A stretch of DNA of 64,000 bases. Source: DAOSCP01 sp035379625 (GTDB lineage Bacteria > Bacteroidota > Ignavibacteria > Ignavibacteriales > DAOSCP01). A model generated the notes under the pieces. The model was not told where the DNA came from. It was given only the letters and a program-made list of their open reading frames with translations, and did no database searches. Both the position numbers and the translations under genes were made by a program. The stretch covers positions 6,789-70,788 of the forward strand of contig DAOSVM010000011.1 in the NCBI GenBank assembly GCA_035379625.1, given 5' to 3'. Positions within the stretch are counted from its first letter, which is position 1. Each line of letters begins with the position of its first letter. Of the stretch, positions 53,910-61,864 are shown piece after piece.

Positions 53910-55526
53910 TTACTTACTATTTTTATAGTTTAATGATGCTTTTACAAATTCTCTGAATAATGGATGAGCTTTTGTAGCTCTTGATTTTAATTCAGGATGA
54001 AACTGACATCCAACAAACCAAGGATGATCTTTTAATTCAATAATTTCAACCAATTGCTCATCAGGTGATAAACCACTTAAAACCATTCCTTTGCTTTGGA
54101 ATAATTCACGATATTTGTTGTTAAATTCGTATCTGTGGCGGTGCCTTTCAATTATTTCATCAGTACTATAAGCATTGTAAGCATTAGTATCTTTTTTAAG
54201 TTTACAAATATAGCCACCTAATCTCATTGTTCTGCCAATATCTTTGACTTTTTTCTGATGTTCCATTAAGTCAATAACAGGATGTTTAGTTTTTGCAAAT
54301 TCTGAACTATTAGCACTTTTAAGACCACAAACATTCCTTGCAAATTCAATTACTGCAGTTTGCATTCCTAAACAAATTCCAAAAAATGGAATTTTTTTCT
54401 CTCTTGCATATTTAATAGCTAAAATTTTACCTTCTATTCCTCTATCGCCAAATCCACCAGGTACTAAAATTCCATCAACACCTTCAAGATATTTTTCTGG
54501 TCCATCGATTTCAATTTTTTCTGTATTTATTAAACGAACTTTCACTTTTGCATCATTTTCTGCTCCGGCATGGATAAAAGCTTCCAAAATACTTTTATAC
54601 GAATCTGCATAATCAACATATTTACCACAGACAGCTATTTCAACTGTTGATTTAGGATTTTTTATTTTATTGACAAATTTTTCCCAATTTTCAAGGCTAA
54701 TTTTATTTTCAGGTAATTTTAATTTTTTTAAGACAAGTGTATCAATTTTTCCTTTGTATAATACTAATGGAACTTCGTAGATTGTTGAACAATCGTAAGC
54801 AGATGCTACAGCATTTGGCTCTACATTACAGAATAAACCAATTTTTTTCCTTATATCTTTAGTTAGTTTACTTTCTGAACGGCAGACTAAAATATCTGGT
54901 TGGATACCTAACTCGAGTAAATTTTTAACACTATGTTGGGTCGGTTTTGTTTTTAATTCACCAGCAGCCTTAATATGTGGAACCAAAGTAACATGTATTG
55001 CTAAAGCATTTGAATGGCCTAGCTCCAATAATAATAGCCTCATTGATTCTAAAAATGGTAAACTTTCTATATCTCCAACTGTGCCACCGATTTCTGTTAT
55101 AATGATATCATAATCACCTAATTCACCAAGTAATTTCATTCTTCTTTTTATTTCATCTGTAATATGGGGTATTACTTGAACTGTTTCTCCTAAATATTCA
55201 CCACGTCTTTCTTTTGTGATAACTTCGTAATATACTTGTCCAGTTGTAGTGTTATTATTTCTTGACATGTTTATATCAAGAAATCTTTCATAGTGGCCTA
55301 AATCCAAATCAGTTTCTGCACCATCTTCTGTAACATAAACTTCACCATGTTGAAACGGATTCATTGTACCTGAATCGACATTTATATAAGGGTCAAATTT
55401 TTGAATAGTTACCTTATAGCCTCTAAGTTTAAGTAATAGACCAAGAGATGCGGCAGAAATTCCTTTACCTAAAGAACTTACCACACCACCTGTTACAAAT
55501 ATAAATTTAACTTTTTTCTTAGCCAT
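53910..55526 (-). CDS. pyrG: CTP synthase
   Basis: A glutamine-hydrolysing CTP synthetase of 538 residues. The amidoligase domain (about 1-265) has FVTGGVVSSLGKGISAASLG (residues 10-29) and KFDPYINVDSGTMNPFQHGE. The glutaminase domain (about 290-530) has VPGGFGDRGIEGKI and the catalytic Cys in FFGICLGMQTAVIEFARN, with the His-Glu pair in CQFHPELKSRATKAHPLF. Upstream is the divergent-facing gap to the phosphatase; downstream mreB follows closely, so pyrG may share its promoter. Confidence 0.98.
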   Translation of the reverse strand: MAKKKVKFIFVTGGVVSSLGKGISAASLGLLLKLRGYKVTIQKFDPYINVDSGTMNPFQHGEVYVTEDGAETDLDLGHYERFLDINMSRNNNTTTGQVYYEVITKERRGEYLGETVQVIPHITDEIKRRMKLLGELGDYDIIITEIGGTVGDIESLPFLESMRLLLLELGHSNALAIHVTLVPHIKAAGELKTKPTQHSVKNLLELGIQPDILVCRSESKLTKDIRKKIGLFCNVEPNAVASAYDCSTIYEVPLVLYKGKIDTLVLKKLKLPENKISLENWEKFVNKIKNPKSTVEIAVCGKYVDYADSYKSILEAFIHAGAENDAKVKVRLINTEKIEIDGPEKYLEGVDGILVPGGFGDRGIEGKILAIKYAREKKIPFFGICLGMQTAVIEFARNVCGLKSANSSEFAKTKHPVIDLMEHQKKVKDIGRTMRLGGYICKLKKDTNAYNAYSTDEIIERHRHRYEFNNKYRELFQSKGMVLSGLSPDEQLVEIIELKDHPWFVGCQFHPELKSRATKAHPLFREFVKASLNYKNSK

Positions 55527-55595
55527 TTTTTCCTAAAAACATTTTATAAAAAATACAAATATATAAAAATCCTTTAAAATTAAAAAGTCAATAAA

Positions 55596-56666
55596 TTATT
55601 TTTTTTCAAGAAGATTTTTTAAACTCCTTCCTATCTCATAATTTTTATGGATACCAGTAAATAATTCTGCACCAGGACCATAAACAAAAACAGGAATCAT
55701 TGTTCCGGTATGGCCACGACTTATAAATTCAAGTTTAATGTTAGTGAAATTTCCTTTTGTGATAGATGTTCCACCAGTTTCGTGATCAGCTAAAACGATA
55801 ACAAGAGTATTTTTATCTTTTTCAGCAAAATCCATTGCTGCATTAATAGCAGTACTAAAATCTTTTAATTCACCTTCAAGATATTTTTGATCATTTCCGT
55901 GGCAAGCCCAATCGATTTGAGAACCTTCAACCATCAGAACAAAACCATTTTTATTTTGTGAAAGAATTTCTATTGTTTTTTTTGTGATTTGACCAAGAGT
56001 AAAATTTCTTTCATTGGCAGGACGAATGTTCGCAGTATCGAGCAAAGCAAAGATTTTTTTGTTATTGTTTTTAATAAAATCGTCAAAATTATCAACATAA
56101 TTCCATTTGCTTTTAATAGCGTCAACTAAATTTTTACCATCAGTTCTGTGCCCACCGGGAACTCCATTGGGTAGAAAGAATTTACCGCCACCACCAATAA
56201 GAATATCAACATTGCAATTAGAAAACTGCTCGGCAATATCGAATTCGGATTTTCTATTGCTTACGTGGGCAACAAAATCAGCCGGAGTGGCATCTGTAAT
56301 GGAAGATGTTGCTACAACACCAGTTGATTTTTGTAATTTAATTGCTTTTTCTATGATTGTTTCTAAAGGTTTGCCTGCAGTATCAACGGCAATAGATTTA
56401 TTCTTAGTTCTTTCACCGGTAGAAATTGCAGTTCCACCAGCTCCGGAATCAGTAATCAAATTATCCGCAGATTGTGTTAATGAAAAACCGCTCAATTTGA
56501 ACCTTGTAAAAGCGCTGTTGGGATTATTTAAAACATCATAAGTAACTTGCGTAACTCCCATTCCATCGCCAATTAAAATAATTATATTTTTAGGCTTTGG
56601 TCCAGCCCATAAGATGTTCGACAAAATTAAAACTAAAATTCCATAAATAAGAGATTTAAAATTCAT
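55596..56666 (-). CDS. phoA: Alkaline phosphatase (PhoA family)
   Basis: A periplasmic metal-dependent phosphatase of 356 residues with a signal peptide (about 1-21, ending LWAG). Active-site features: metal ligand Asp in ILIGDGMGVTQ (about 32-42), the nucleophilic Ser in NLITDSGAGGTAISTGERT (about 75-93, in the D-S-G-A-G-G pattern), DATPADFVAHVS (about 126-137), the DWACHGND metal-binding region, and ADHETGG with His in SRGHTG near the C-terminus. The start chosen is the second of two ATGs because a GAGG sits just before it and overlaps the first. It is the likely hydrolase freeing phosphate for the Pst operon. Repeat copy D lies 93 bases upstream. Confidence 0.93.
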   Translation of the reverse strand: MNFKSLIYGILVLILSNILWAGPKPKNIIILIGDGMGVTQVTYDVLNNPNSAFTRFKLSGFSLTQSADNLITDSGAGGTAISTGERTKNKSIAVDTAGKPLETIIEKAIKLQKSTGVVATSSITDATPADFVAHVSNRKSEFDIAEQFSNCNVDILIGGGGKFFLPNGVPGGHRTDGKNLVDAIKSKWNYVDNFDDFIKNNNKKIFALLDTANIRPANERNFTLGQITKKTIEILSQNKNGFVLMVEGSQIDWACHGNDQKYLEGELKDFSTAINAAMDFAEKDKNTLVIVLADHETGGTSITKGNFTNIKLEFISRGHTGTMIPVFVYGPGAELFTGIHKNYEIGRSLKNLLEKK

Positions 56667-56758
56667 AGTAAACCTCATTAATAATAAAAAAATTAATGCA
56701 AATTTAAAATAATACTTTTTTGCAATTAAAAAAAATTAAATAATAATTAAATAATTAT

Positions 56759-57129
56759 AGCTCAGACGGTGTAGGCATAGCCCACGTGCGGCGTTGCCGC
56801 ACGTGGGCAGCGGGCCCCGCGGCCCGCAAAATTTTGCCACCAATTTCAATAGGTGTCAAAAATAAATGTAGTAGGGTGGCATTGCTATGCCACCTTTTTG
56901 GCATTGAATGCCACGATGGTGGCAGGAATTTTCCACGTGGTGGCAGAAATAAATGTATGGTGGCATTGATATGCCACCTTTTTGGCATTGAATGCCACAA
57001 AGGTGGCACGCAAATTTAAAAGGTGGCAATTATATCGTATATACAATATAATTGCCACCATTATTTTTTGCAGATTTGCAAAAAACCGCACAACTTCAGT
57101 TGTGCGGTCACGCTTACACCGTCTGAGCT
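56759..57129 (+). repeat. Hairpin-rich inverted-repeat element, copy D
   Basis: Complete element with AGCTCAGACGGTGTA at the left and its exact inverse at the right. In order: a perfect 12-bp hairpin (56781-56792 with 56796-56807), a perfect 7-bp GCGGGCC/GGCCCGC hairpin (56810-56816 with 56821-56827), two tandem units with GGTGGCAT-ATGCCACC palindromes (56875-56894 and 56959-56978), a perfect 14-bp hairpin (57022-57035 with 57046-57059) and a perfect 9-bp hairpin (57086-57094 with 57099-57107). It is the shortest complete copy because it has only two interior units. It separates the divergent phoA and M24-peptidase genes with about 90 bases left on each side. Confidence 0.9.
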
Positions 57130-57216
57130 GATATTGATAATTTTAAAATAAAAAACTTCTTTTTTGAAAAGAAAAAAAATATTAGTAAATTTATTATTTG
57201 TTAAATTGAGGTTAAA

Positions 57217-58404
57217 ATGGAACTTACTAAAGAAAAAATTGCTCAGGCTGTGGATATTTTGAAGGAAAAAGATATTGATTTATGGATGATTTTCACTCGT
57301 GAAAGCTCGAATGTGAAAGATCCTTCATTGGATATTGTAGTAGGTAGCGGTTGCACTTGGCACAGCGCTTTTATTATAACTAAAAATGGTGATACTATTG
57401 CTATTTTGGGCTCGTTGGATGTGGCTAATTTGAAACAAAAAAAATTGTATAATGAAGTAATTGGCTATGTGAAAGATATTAAAGCAGATTTACTTTCTGT
57501 TTTGAATAGGTTGAAACCGAATAAAATTGCGTTGAATTTTTCACGTAATACTTCTATTGCAGATGGGCTTACGTATGGAATGTATTTGGAATTGATGGAT
57601 ATTTTGAAAGGAAGCGGTTTTGAAAATAAAATTATTTCCGCTGAAAATGTTATTTCCGCTTTGCGCGGAAGAAAAACACGCACAGAAATAGAAAGAATGA
57701 AATTTGCTATTTCCGAAACATTAAAAATTTTCGATGAAGTAACAAAATTTATAAAAGTTGGAATTACTGAAAAGGAAGTAAATGAGTATGTTTTGGATTT
57801 GGTAAGAAAAAAAGGTTATGAAACTGCTTGGGATGAAAATCAATGCCCGGCTGTGTTTACGGGCCCTGATAACGCAGGGGCTCACGCCGATCCAACAGAT
57901 AGAAAAATTGACTACGGTCACGTCTTAAACCTTGATTTTGGTTTGAAAATTAATGGATATTGTTCAGATTTGCAAAGAACTTGGTATATTTTGCGCCCAG
58001 ATGAATCTTACGCTCCTGAGGAGGTATTGAGAGGTTTTAATACTATTTTGGAAGCTGTTCAACTCTCTGCAAAAGCAATTAAACCAGGTAAACAAGGTTT
58101 TGAAATTGATAAAGTTGCAAGAGATTATATAATTTCTAAAGGATATGAAGAATATCCACACGCATTAGGGCATCAAATTGGTAGAGTTGCTCACGATGGT
58201 GGAGGACTTTTAGCGCCTGTTTGGGAAAGATATGGTAATCTTCCTTTTATTCCTATTGAAAAAGACCAAGTTTATACTATCGAACCAAGGTTATCTATCC
58301 CTGGTTATGGTGTGGCTACTGTTGAAGAGGAAATTATTGTTACTGAAAACGGTTGCGAATTTATTTCTGAACCACAAAAAGAAATTATATTGGTAAGATC
58401 TTAA
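57217..58404 (+). CDS. M24-family metallopeptidase (Xaa-Pro aminopeptidase-like)
   Basis: A cytoplasmic dinuclear metallopeptidase of 395 residues. An N-terminal creatinase/prolidase-like domain (about 1-150) precedes the pita-bread catalytic domain. Metal ligands are seen as Asp in LNLDFGLKINGYCSDLQRTW-type segment (about 229-247), His in YPHALGHQIGRVAHDGGG (about 310-327), Glu in YTIEPRLSIPGYG, and the last Glu in TVEEEIIVTENGCE. It likely removes N-terminal residues before proline or cleaves Xaa-Pro dipeptides. GAGG upstream supports the start. LptF/G begins two bases after its stop. Confidence 0.92.
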   Translation: MELTKEKIAQAVDILKEKDIDLWMIFTRESSNVKDPSLDIVVGSGCTWHSAFIITKNGDTIAILGSLDVANLKQKKLYNEVIGYVKDIKADLLSVLNRLKPNKIALNFSRNTSIADGLTYGMYLELMDILKGSGFENKIISAENVISALRGRKTRTEIERMKFAISETLKIFDEVTKFIKVGITEKEVNEYVLDLVRKKGYETAWDENQCPAVFTGPDNAGAHADPTDRKIDYGHVLNLDFGLKINGYCSDLQRTWYILRPDESYAPEEVLRGFNTILEAVQLSAKAIKPGKQGFEIDKVARDYIISKGYEEYPHALGHQIGRVAHDGGGLLAPVWERYGNLPFIPIEKDQVYTIEPRLSIPGYGVATVEEEIIVTENGCEFISEPQKEIILVRS

Positions 58405-58406
58405 TT

Positions 58407-59489
58407 ATGAAAATATTAGATAGATATGTTCTAAAACAATTTATTTCAACTTTCTTTTTTGCTTTAATTGCATTTATTTTGCTTTTCTTTATTATTGATT
58501 TGATGGAAAATTTGGATGATTTTATTGATGCTAAAATGAATTTTCCATTGATTATGTTATATTATTTGTACTTTATACCAGATATAATAAAATTGATGAC
58601 GCCCGTTGCTGCTTTACTTTCCGCTTTGTTTACCACTGGTAAACTTTCCAATTTGAATGAACTAGTGATATTTAGGGCATCAGGAATTAGTTTAGTTAGA
58701 TATTTAATTCCATTTTTGATTGTTTCAATTTTTATATCCCTTTTTCAAATATATTTTACAGGCGAAGTAATTCCGAAAGCTAACAAAAATAAACTTGCTC
58801 TTGAAAAAAAATATATGCACAAAAAAAGCGTTTTTTCTGATGAAAATGTGAGCTTTCAGGATATAAAAAATAGGTTGATAGCAATTTCTTTTTACGAAGT
58901 TGAAAGTAAAAAGGCATATAAAGTTGTTATCACAGATTTGGATACTAATAACATTACAAAGATTACAAGAAGAATTGATGCTGAGATAATGGAGTTTGAT
59001 GATAAAGAAGATGCTTGGAAATTGCAAACGGTAAAGGAAAGAATTTTCGAAGGTGAGAATATTATAACAAAAATTTATCCTGAAATTGTGATGAAAGAAA
59101 TTCATATGCGACCCGATGATATTATTAAAAGCCATATTTCATATGATGAAATGACAAATAAGGATTTGCAAGAAAGAATAAAGGATGAAATTTCAGCAGG
59201 GCTTGATCCGAGAAGAACAATTACAGAATATCATTCGAGATTAGCATTTAGTTTTGCATCAATTATAGTTGTTTTTTTTGGCGTGCCACTTTCCGTTAAC
59301 AAAAGAAAAGGTGGGCTGGCAGTTCAGTTTGGAATTAATGTTTTAGTTGCATTCACCTATATTGCTATTATGAAAATTAGTCAAGCTTTTGGAAAAAATG
59401 GAGCAATGAATCCTATTCTAACAGCTTGGTTTTCGAATATTTTGTTTATGATTGTAGCAATAGTGAATTTTATAAGATCAAATAGATAA
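58407..59489 (+). CDS. LptF/LptG-family lipopolysaccharide export permease
   Basis: An inner-membrane permease of the YjgP/YjgQ family, 360 residues: three N-terminal helices (about 12-34, 52-75, 97-120), a periplasmic beta-jellyroll region (about 125-265) and three C-terminal helices (about 276-296, 303-322, 333-355). In the Lpt machine it passes lipopolysaccharide from the inner membrane to LptC/A. Bacteroidota often have several such proteins, so F versus G cannot be decided. The SD is unclear because it starts two bases after the M24 gene. Confidence 0.9.
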   Translation: MKILDRYVLKQFISTFFFALIAFILLFFIIDLMENLDDFIDAKMNFPLIMLYYLYFIPDIIKLMTPVAALLSALFTTGKLSNLNELVIFRASGISLVRYLIPFLIVSIFISLFQIYFTGEVIPKANKNKLALEKKYMHKKSVFSDENVSFQDIKNRLIAISFYEVESKKAYKVVITDLDTNNITKITRRIDAEIMEFDDKEDAWKLQTVKERIFEGENIITKIYPEIVMKEIHMRPDDIIKSHISYDEMTNKDLQERIKDEISAGLDPRRTITEYHSRLAFSFASIIVVFFGVPLSVNKRKGGLAVQFGINVLVAFTYIAIMKISQAFGKNGAMNPILTAWFSNILFMIVAIVNFIRSNR

Positions 59490-59508
59490 AAAAATAAAGG
59501 GTGTATGG

Positions 59509-60363
59509 ATGTTTAAGATTGTAGAGGCATCATTTGTTGGGCCAAATGTAAAAAAATTTGAAATAGAGGCACCACAAATAGCTAAAAAAAGAAAAGCTGG
59601 GCAATTTGTTATTCTAAGAGTTAGCGATAAAGGCGAAAGAATTCCATTAACTATTGCTGACTCAAATACCGAAAAAGGAACAATTACTATTATGGTTCAA
59701 GGTGTAGGGAAATCTACAATTGAATTAAATCACAAAGAAAAGGGTGATTATATAAATGATTTAGTTGGGCCATTAGGAAATCCAACACATATTGAAAATT
59801 TTGGTAAAGTTGTAGTTGTTGGTGGTGGTGTTGGAACTGCTATTGCTTATCCTGTTGCGAAAGCTTTGAAAGAAATTGGAAATTATACAATTACCATAAT
59901 CGGTGGAAGAAGTAAAGAATATGTTATTTTAGAAAATGAAATGCGTGCTTTTTGTGATGAAGTGCATATTACTACAGATGATGGTTCTTATGGTATGAAA
60001 GGTTTTGTAACAGATAAGTTGAAAGAACTTATTGAACATAATACTATAAATTTTGTTTTGGCTATCGGCCCAATTTCGATGATGCGCAATATTGCATTAT
60101 TGACAAAAGAATATGGAATACAAACAGTTGTAAGTTTAAATCCTATTATGATTGATGGAACTGGAATGTGTGGTGGATGTAGAGTAAACGTAGGTGGAAA
60201 AACAGTTTTTGCGTGTGTTGATGGGCCTGAATTTGATGCTCATTTAGTTGATTTTGATACTTTGATGAAAAGAAATAGACAATATATTATGTATGAGCAA
60301 GAAGCTTTACACATTTGCAAATTGGAGCAACAAATTACTGATTTAAGAAAAAGTGGAGTTTAA
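59509..60363 (+). CDS. nfnA: NfnA-like ferredoxin-NADP reductase subunit (SudB/glutamate-synthase-linked)
   Basis: A flavoprotein of 284 residues of the ferredoxin-NADP reductase fold: an FAD domain (about 1-98), a nucleotide domain starting with VVVGGGVGTAIAYPVAKAL (about 104-122) and a C-terminal [2Fe-2S] region, GMCGGCRVNVGGKTVFACV (about 222-240). The next gene encodes the matching NfnB/GltA-like large subunit, four bases away. The pair resembles NfnAB (electron-bifurcating NADH-dependent ferredoxin:NADP oxidoreductase) and the sulfide dehydrogenase SudBA of the same architecture. Which activity applies here cannot be told from sequence alone. Confidence 0.85.
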   Translation: MFKIVEASFVGPNVKKFEIEAPQIAKKRKAGQFVILRVSDKGERIPLTIADSNTEKGTITIMVQGVGKSTIELNHKEKGDYINDLVGPLGNPTHIENFGKVVVVGGGVGTAIAYPVAKALKEIGNYTITIIGGRSKEYVILENEMRAFCDEVHITTDDGSYGMKGFVTDKLKELIEHNTINFVLAIGPISMMRNIALLTKEYGIQTVVSLNPIMIDGTGMCGGCRVNVGGKTVFACVDGPEFDAHLVDFDTLMKRNRQYIMYEQEALHICKLEQQITDLRKSGV

Positions 60364-60366
60364 GAA

Positions 60367-61782
60367 ATGTCAAAACTTACACCAAAAGAGAGAATGAAAA
60401 TTCAAAGGCAGCAGATGCCTGCACAAGAGCCTTTGGAAAGAATAAAAAATTTTTTTGAAGTAAATTTAGGGTTAACTGAAGAATTAGCAAAATTGGAAGC
60501 TAGCAGATGTTTGGAATGCCCGCATCCAGCTTGCGTAGAAGGTTGCCCTGTAAATGTACAAATTAAAGATTTTGTGGCTTTAGTTGCCGAAGGTAAATTT
60601 TTAGACGCTGCTACAAAAATTAAACAAGATAATATTTTGCCAGCTGTTTGCGGTCGAGTTTGCCCACAAGAAGAACAATGCGAAAAAAATTGTGTTCTTG
60701 CAAAAAAAGGGCAGCCGGTGGCGATTGGAAATTTAGAAAGATTTGTTGCCGATTACGAAAGAAATCATTTACAAAAAAAAGAAAAAATACAAATTCAGAA
60801 AACTGGTAAAAAAGTTGCTATTGTCGGTAGTGGCCCCGCAGGCCTTTCTTGTGCTGCCGATTTAATTATGGCTGGACACGATGTCACAGTCTTTGAAGCT
60901 TTACACGAACTCGGTGGTGTGTTAGTATATGGTATCCCTGAATTTCGTCTACCGAAGGAAATTGTTAAAGCTGAAATTGAAGGACTTAAAGATTTAGGTG
61001 TTAATTTTGTCACAAATTATGTCATCGGACTTACCGAAACTCTCGATGAACTACGCCAAAGGTTTGATGCTGTTTTTATCGGTGTTGGCGCTGGACTTCC
61101 TTACTTCTTAAATATTCCTGGTGAAAATTTAAATGGAATTTACAGTGCAAATGAATATTTAACTCGCGTTAATTTAATGAAAGCTTATCAATTCCCAAAT
61201 TACGATACACCTATTTTAGATATTCACAATAAAGTTGTAGCCGTTTTTGGTGGCGGTAATACAGCAATGGATGCGGTTAGAACTTCTAAAAGATTAGGCG
61301 CTAAAAAAGCTTATATTATTTACCGCAGAACCGAAGATGAAATGCCTGCAAGAAAAGAAGAAGTTCATCACGCTAAAGAAGAGCAAGTGGAATTTTTATT
61401 CTTACGCAATCCAATCGAATTTATTGGCGATGAAAATGGATATGTCAAACAAGTTAAATTGCAAGTAATGGAATTGGGCGAGCCAGATGAATCCGGGCGT
61501 AGAAGACCTGTTCCTGTTGAAGGTAAAATTGAAAGCCTTGATATTGATACCGGGATTATTGCAATTGGCAATGGTTCAAATCCAATTCTTACAAAAACTG
61601 CTAAAAATTTGAAATTCAACAGAAAAGGCAATATTGAAGTTAACCCTGAAACAATGGAAACAAATTTACCGGGTGTTTACGCTGGTGGTGATATTGTAAC
61701 AGGTGGTGCAACTGTGATTCTTGCTATGGGTGCCGGTAGAAAAGCTGCAAAAGCTATAAATGAATATTTAAGCAAAAATTAA
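60367..61782 (+). CDS. nfnB: NfnB-like FAD/Fe-S oxidoreductase large subunit (GltA-type)
   Basis: A flavoprotein of 471 residues with N-terminal Fe-S cluster region (CLECPHPACVEGCPVNVQIK, about 48-67, and CGRVCPQEEQCEKNC, about 95-109). The FAD-binding motif is VAIVGSGPAGLSCAADLIMAG (about 150-170), and the NAD(P)-binding motif is VVAVFGGGNTAMDAVRTSKR (about 289-308). It is homologous to the small subunit of glutamate synthase (GltD) and named GltA in some archaea and clostridia, but no glutamate synthase large subunit is nearby. Next to the FNR-like subunit this favours an NfnAB/SudAB-type enzyme. It is separated from its partner by three bases. Confidence 0.88.
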   Translation: MSKLTPKERMKIQRQQMPAQEPLERIKNFFEVNLGLTEELAKLEASRCLECPHPACVEGCPVNVQIKDFVALVAEGKFLDAATKIKQDNILPAVCGRVCPQEEQCEKNCVLAKKGQPVAIGNLERFVADYERNHLQKKEKIQIQKTGKKVAIVGSGPAGLSCAADLIMAGHDVTVFEALHELGGVLVYGIPEFRLPKEIVKAEIEGLKDLGVNFVTNYVIGLTETLDELRQRFDAVFIGVGAGLPYFLNIPGENLNGIYSANEYLTRVNLMKAYQFPNYDTPILDIHNKVVAVFGGGNTAMDAVRTSKRLGAKKAYIIYRRTEDEMPARKEEVHHAKEEQVEFLFLRNPIEFIGDENGYVKQVKLQVMELGEPDESGRRRPVPVEGKIESLDIDTGIIAIGNGSNPILTKTAKNLKFNRKGNIEVNPETMETNLPGVYAGGDIVTGGATVILAMGAGRKAAKAINEYLSKN

Positions 61783-61864
61783 ATAAAAATTTTTGAAAAA
61801 ATTAGCAAAAATATTATATTGAACTTATAAAATTTACACGCTAAAATACAGTAGGAGGTTTTCA

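Noticed and set aside
56759..57129. Integron attC-like or retron-like structure
   Set aside because: No R-box pair with GTTRRRY, no integrase, no reverse transcriptase; hairpins are several short ones rather than one long imperfect fold.
60367..61782. Glutamate synthase small subunit in a classical GltBD enzyme
   Set aside because: No GltB is near and the FNR-like partner gene is adjacent, so an NfnAB/SudAB-type enzyme is more likely.
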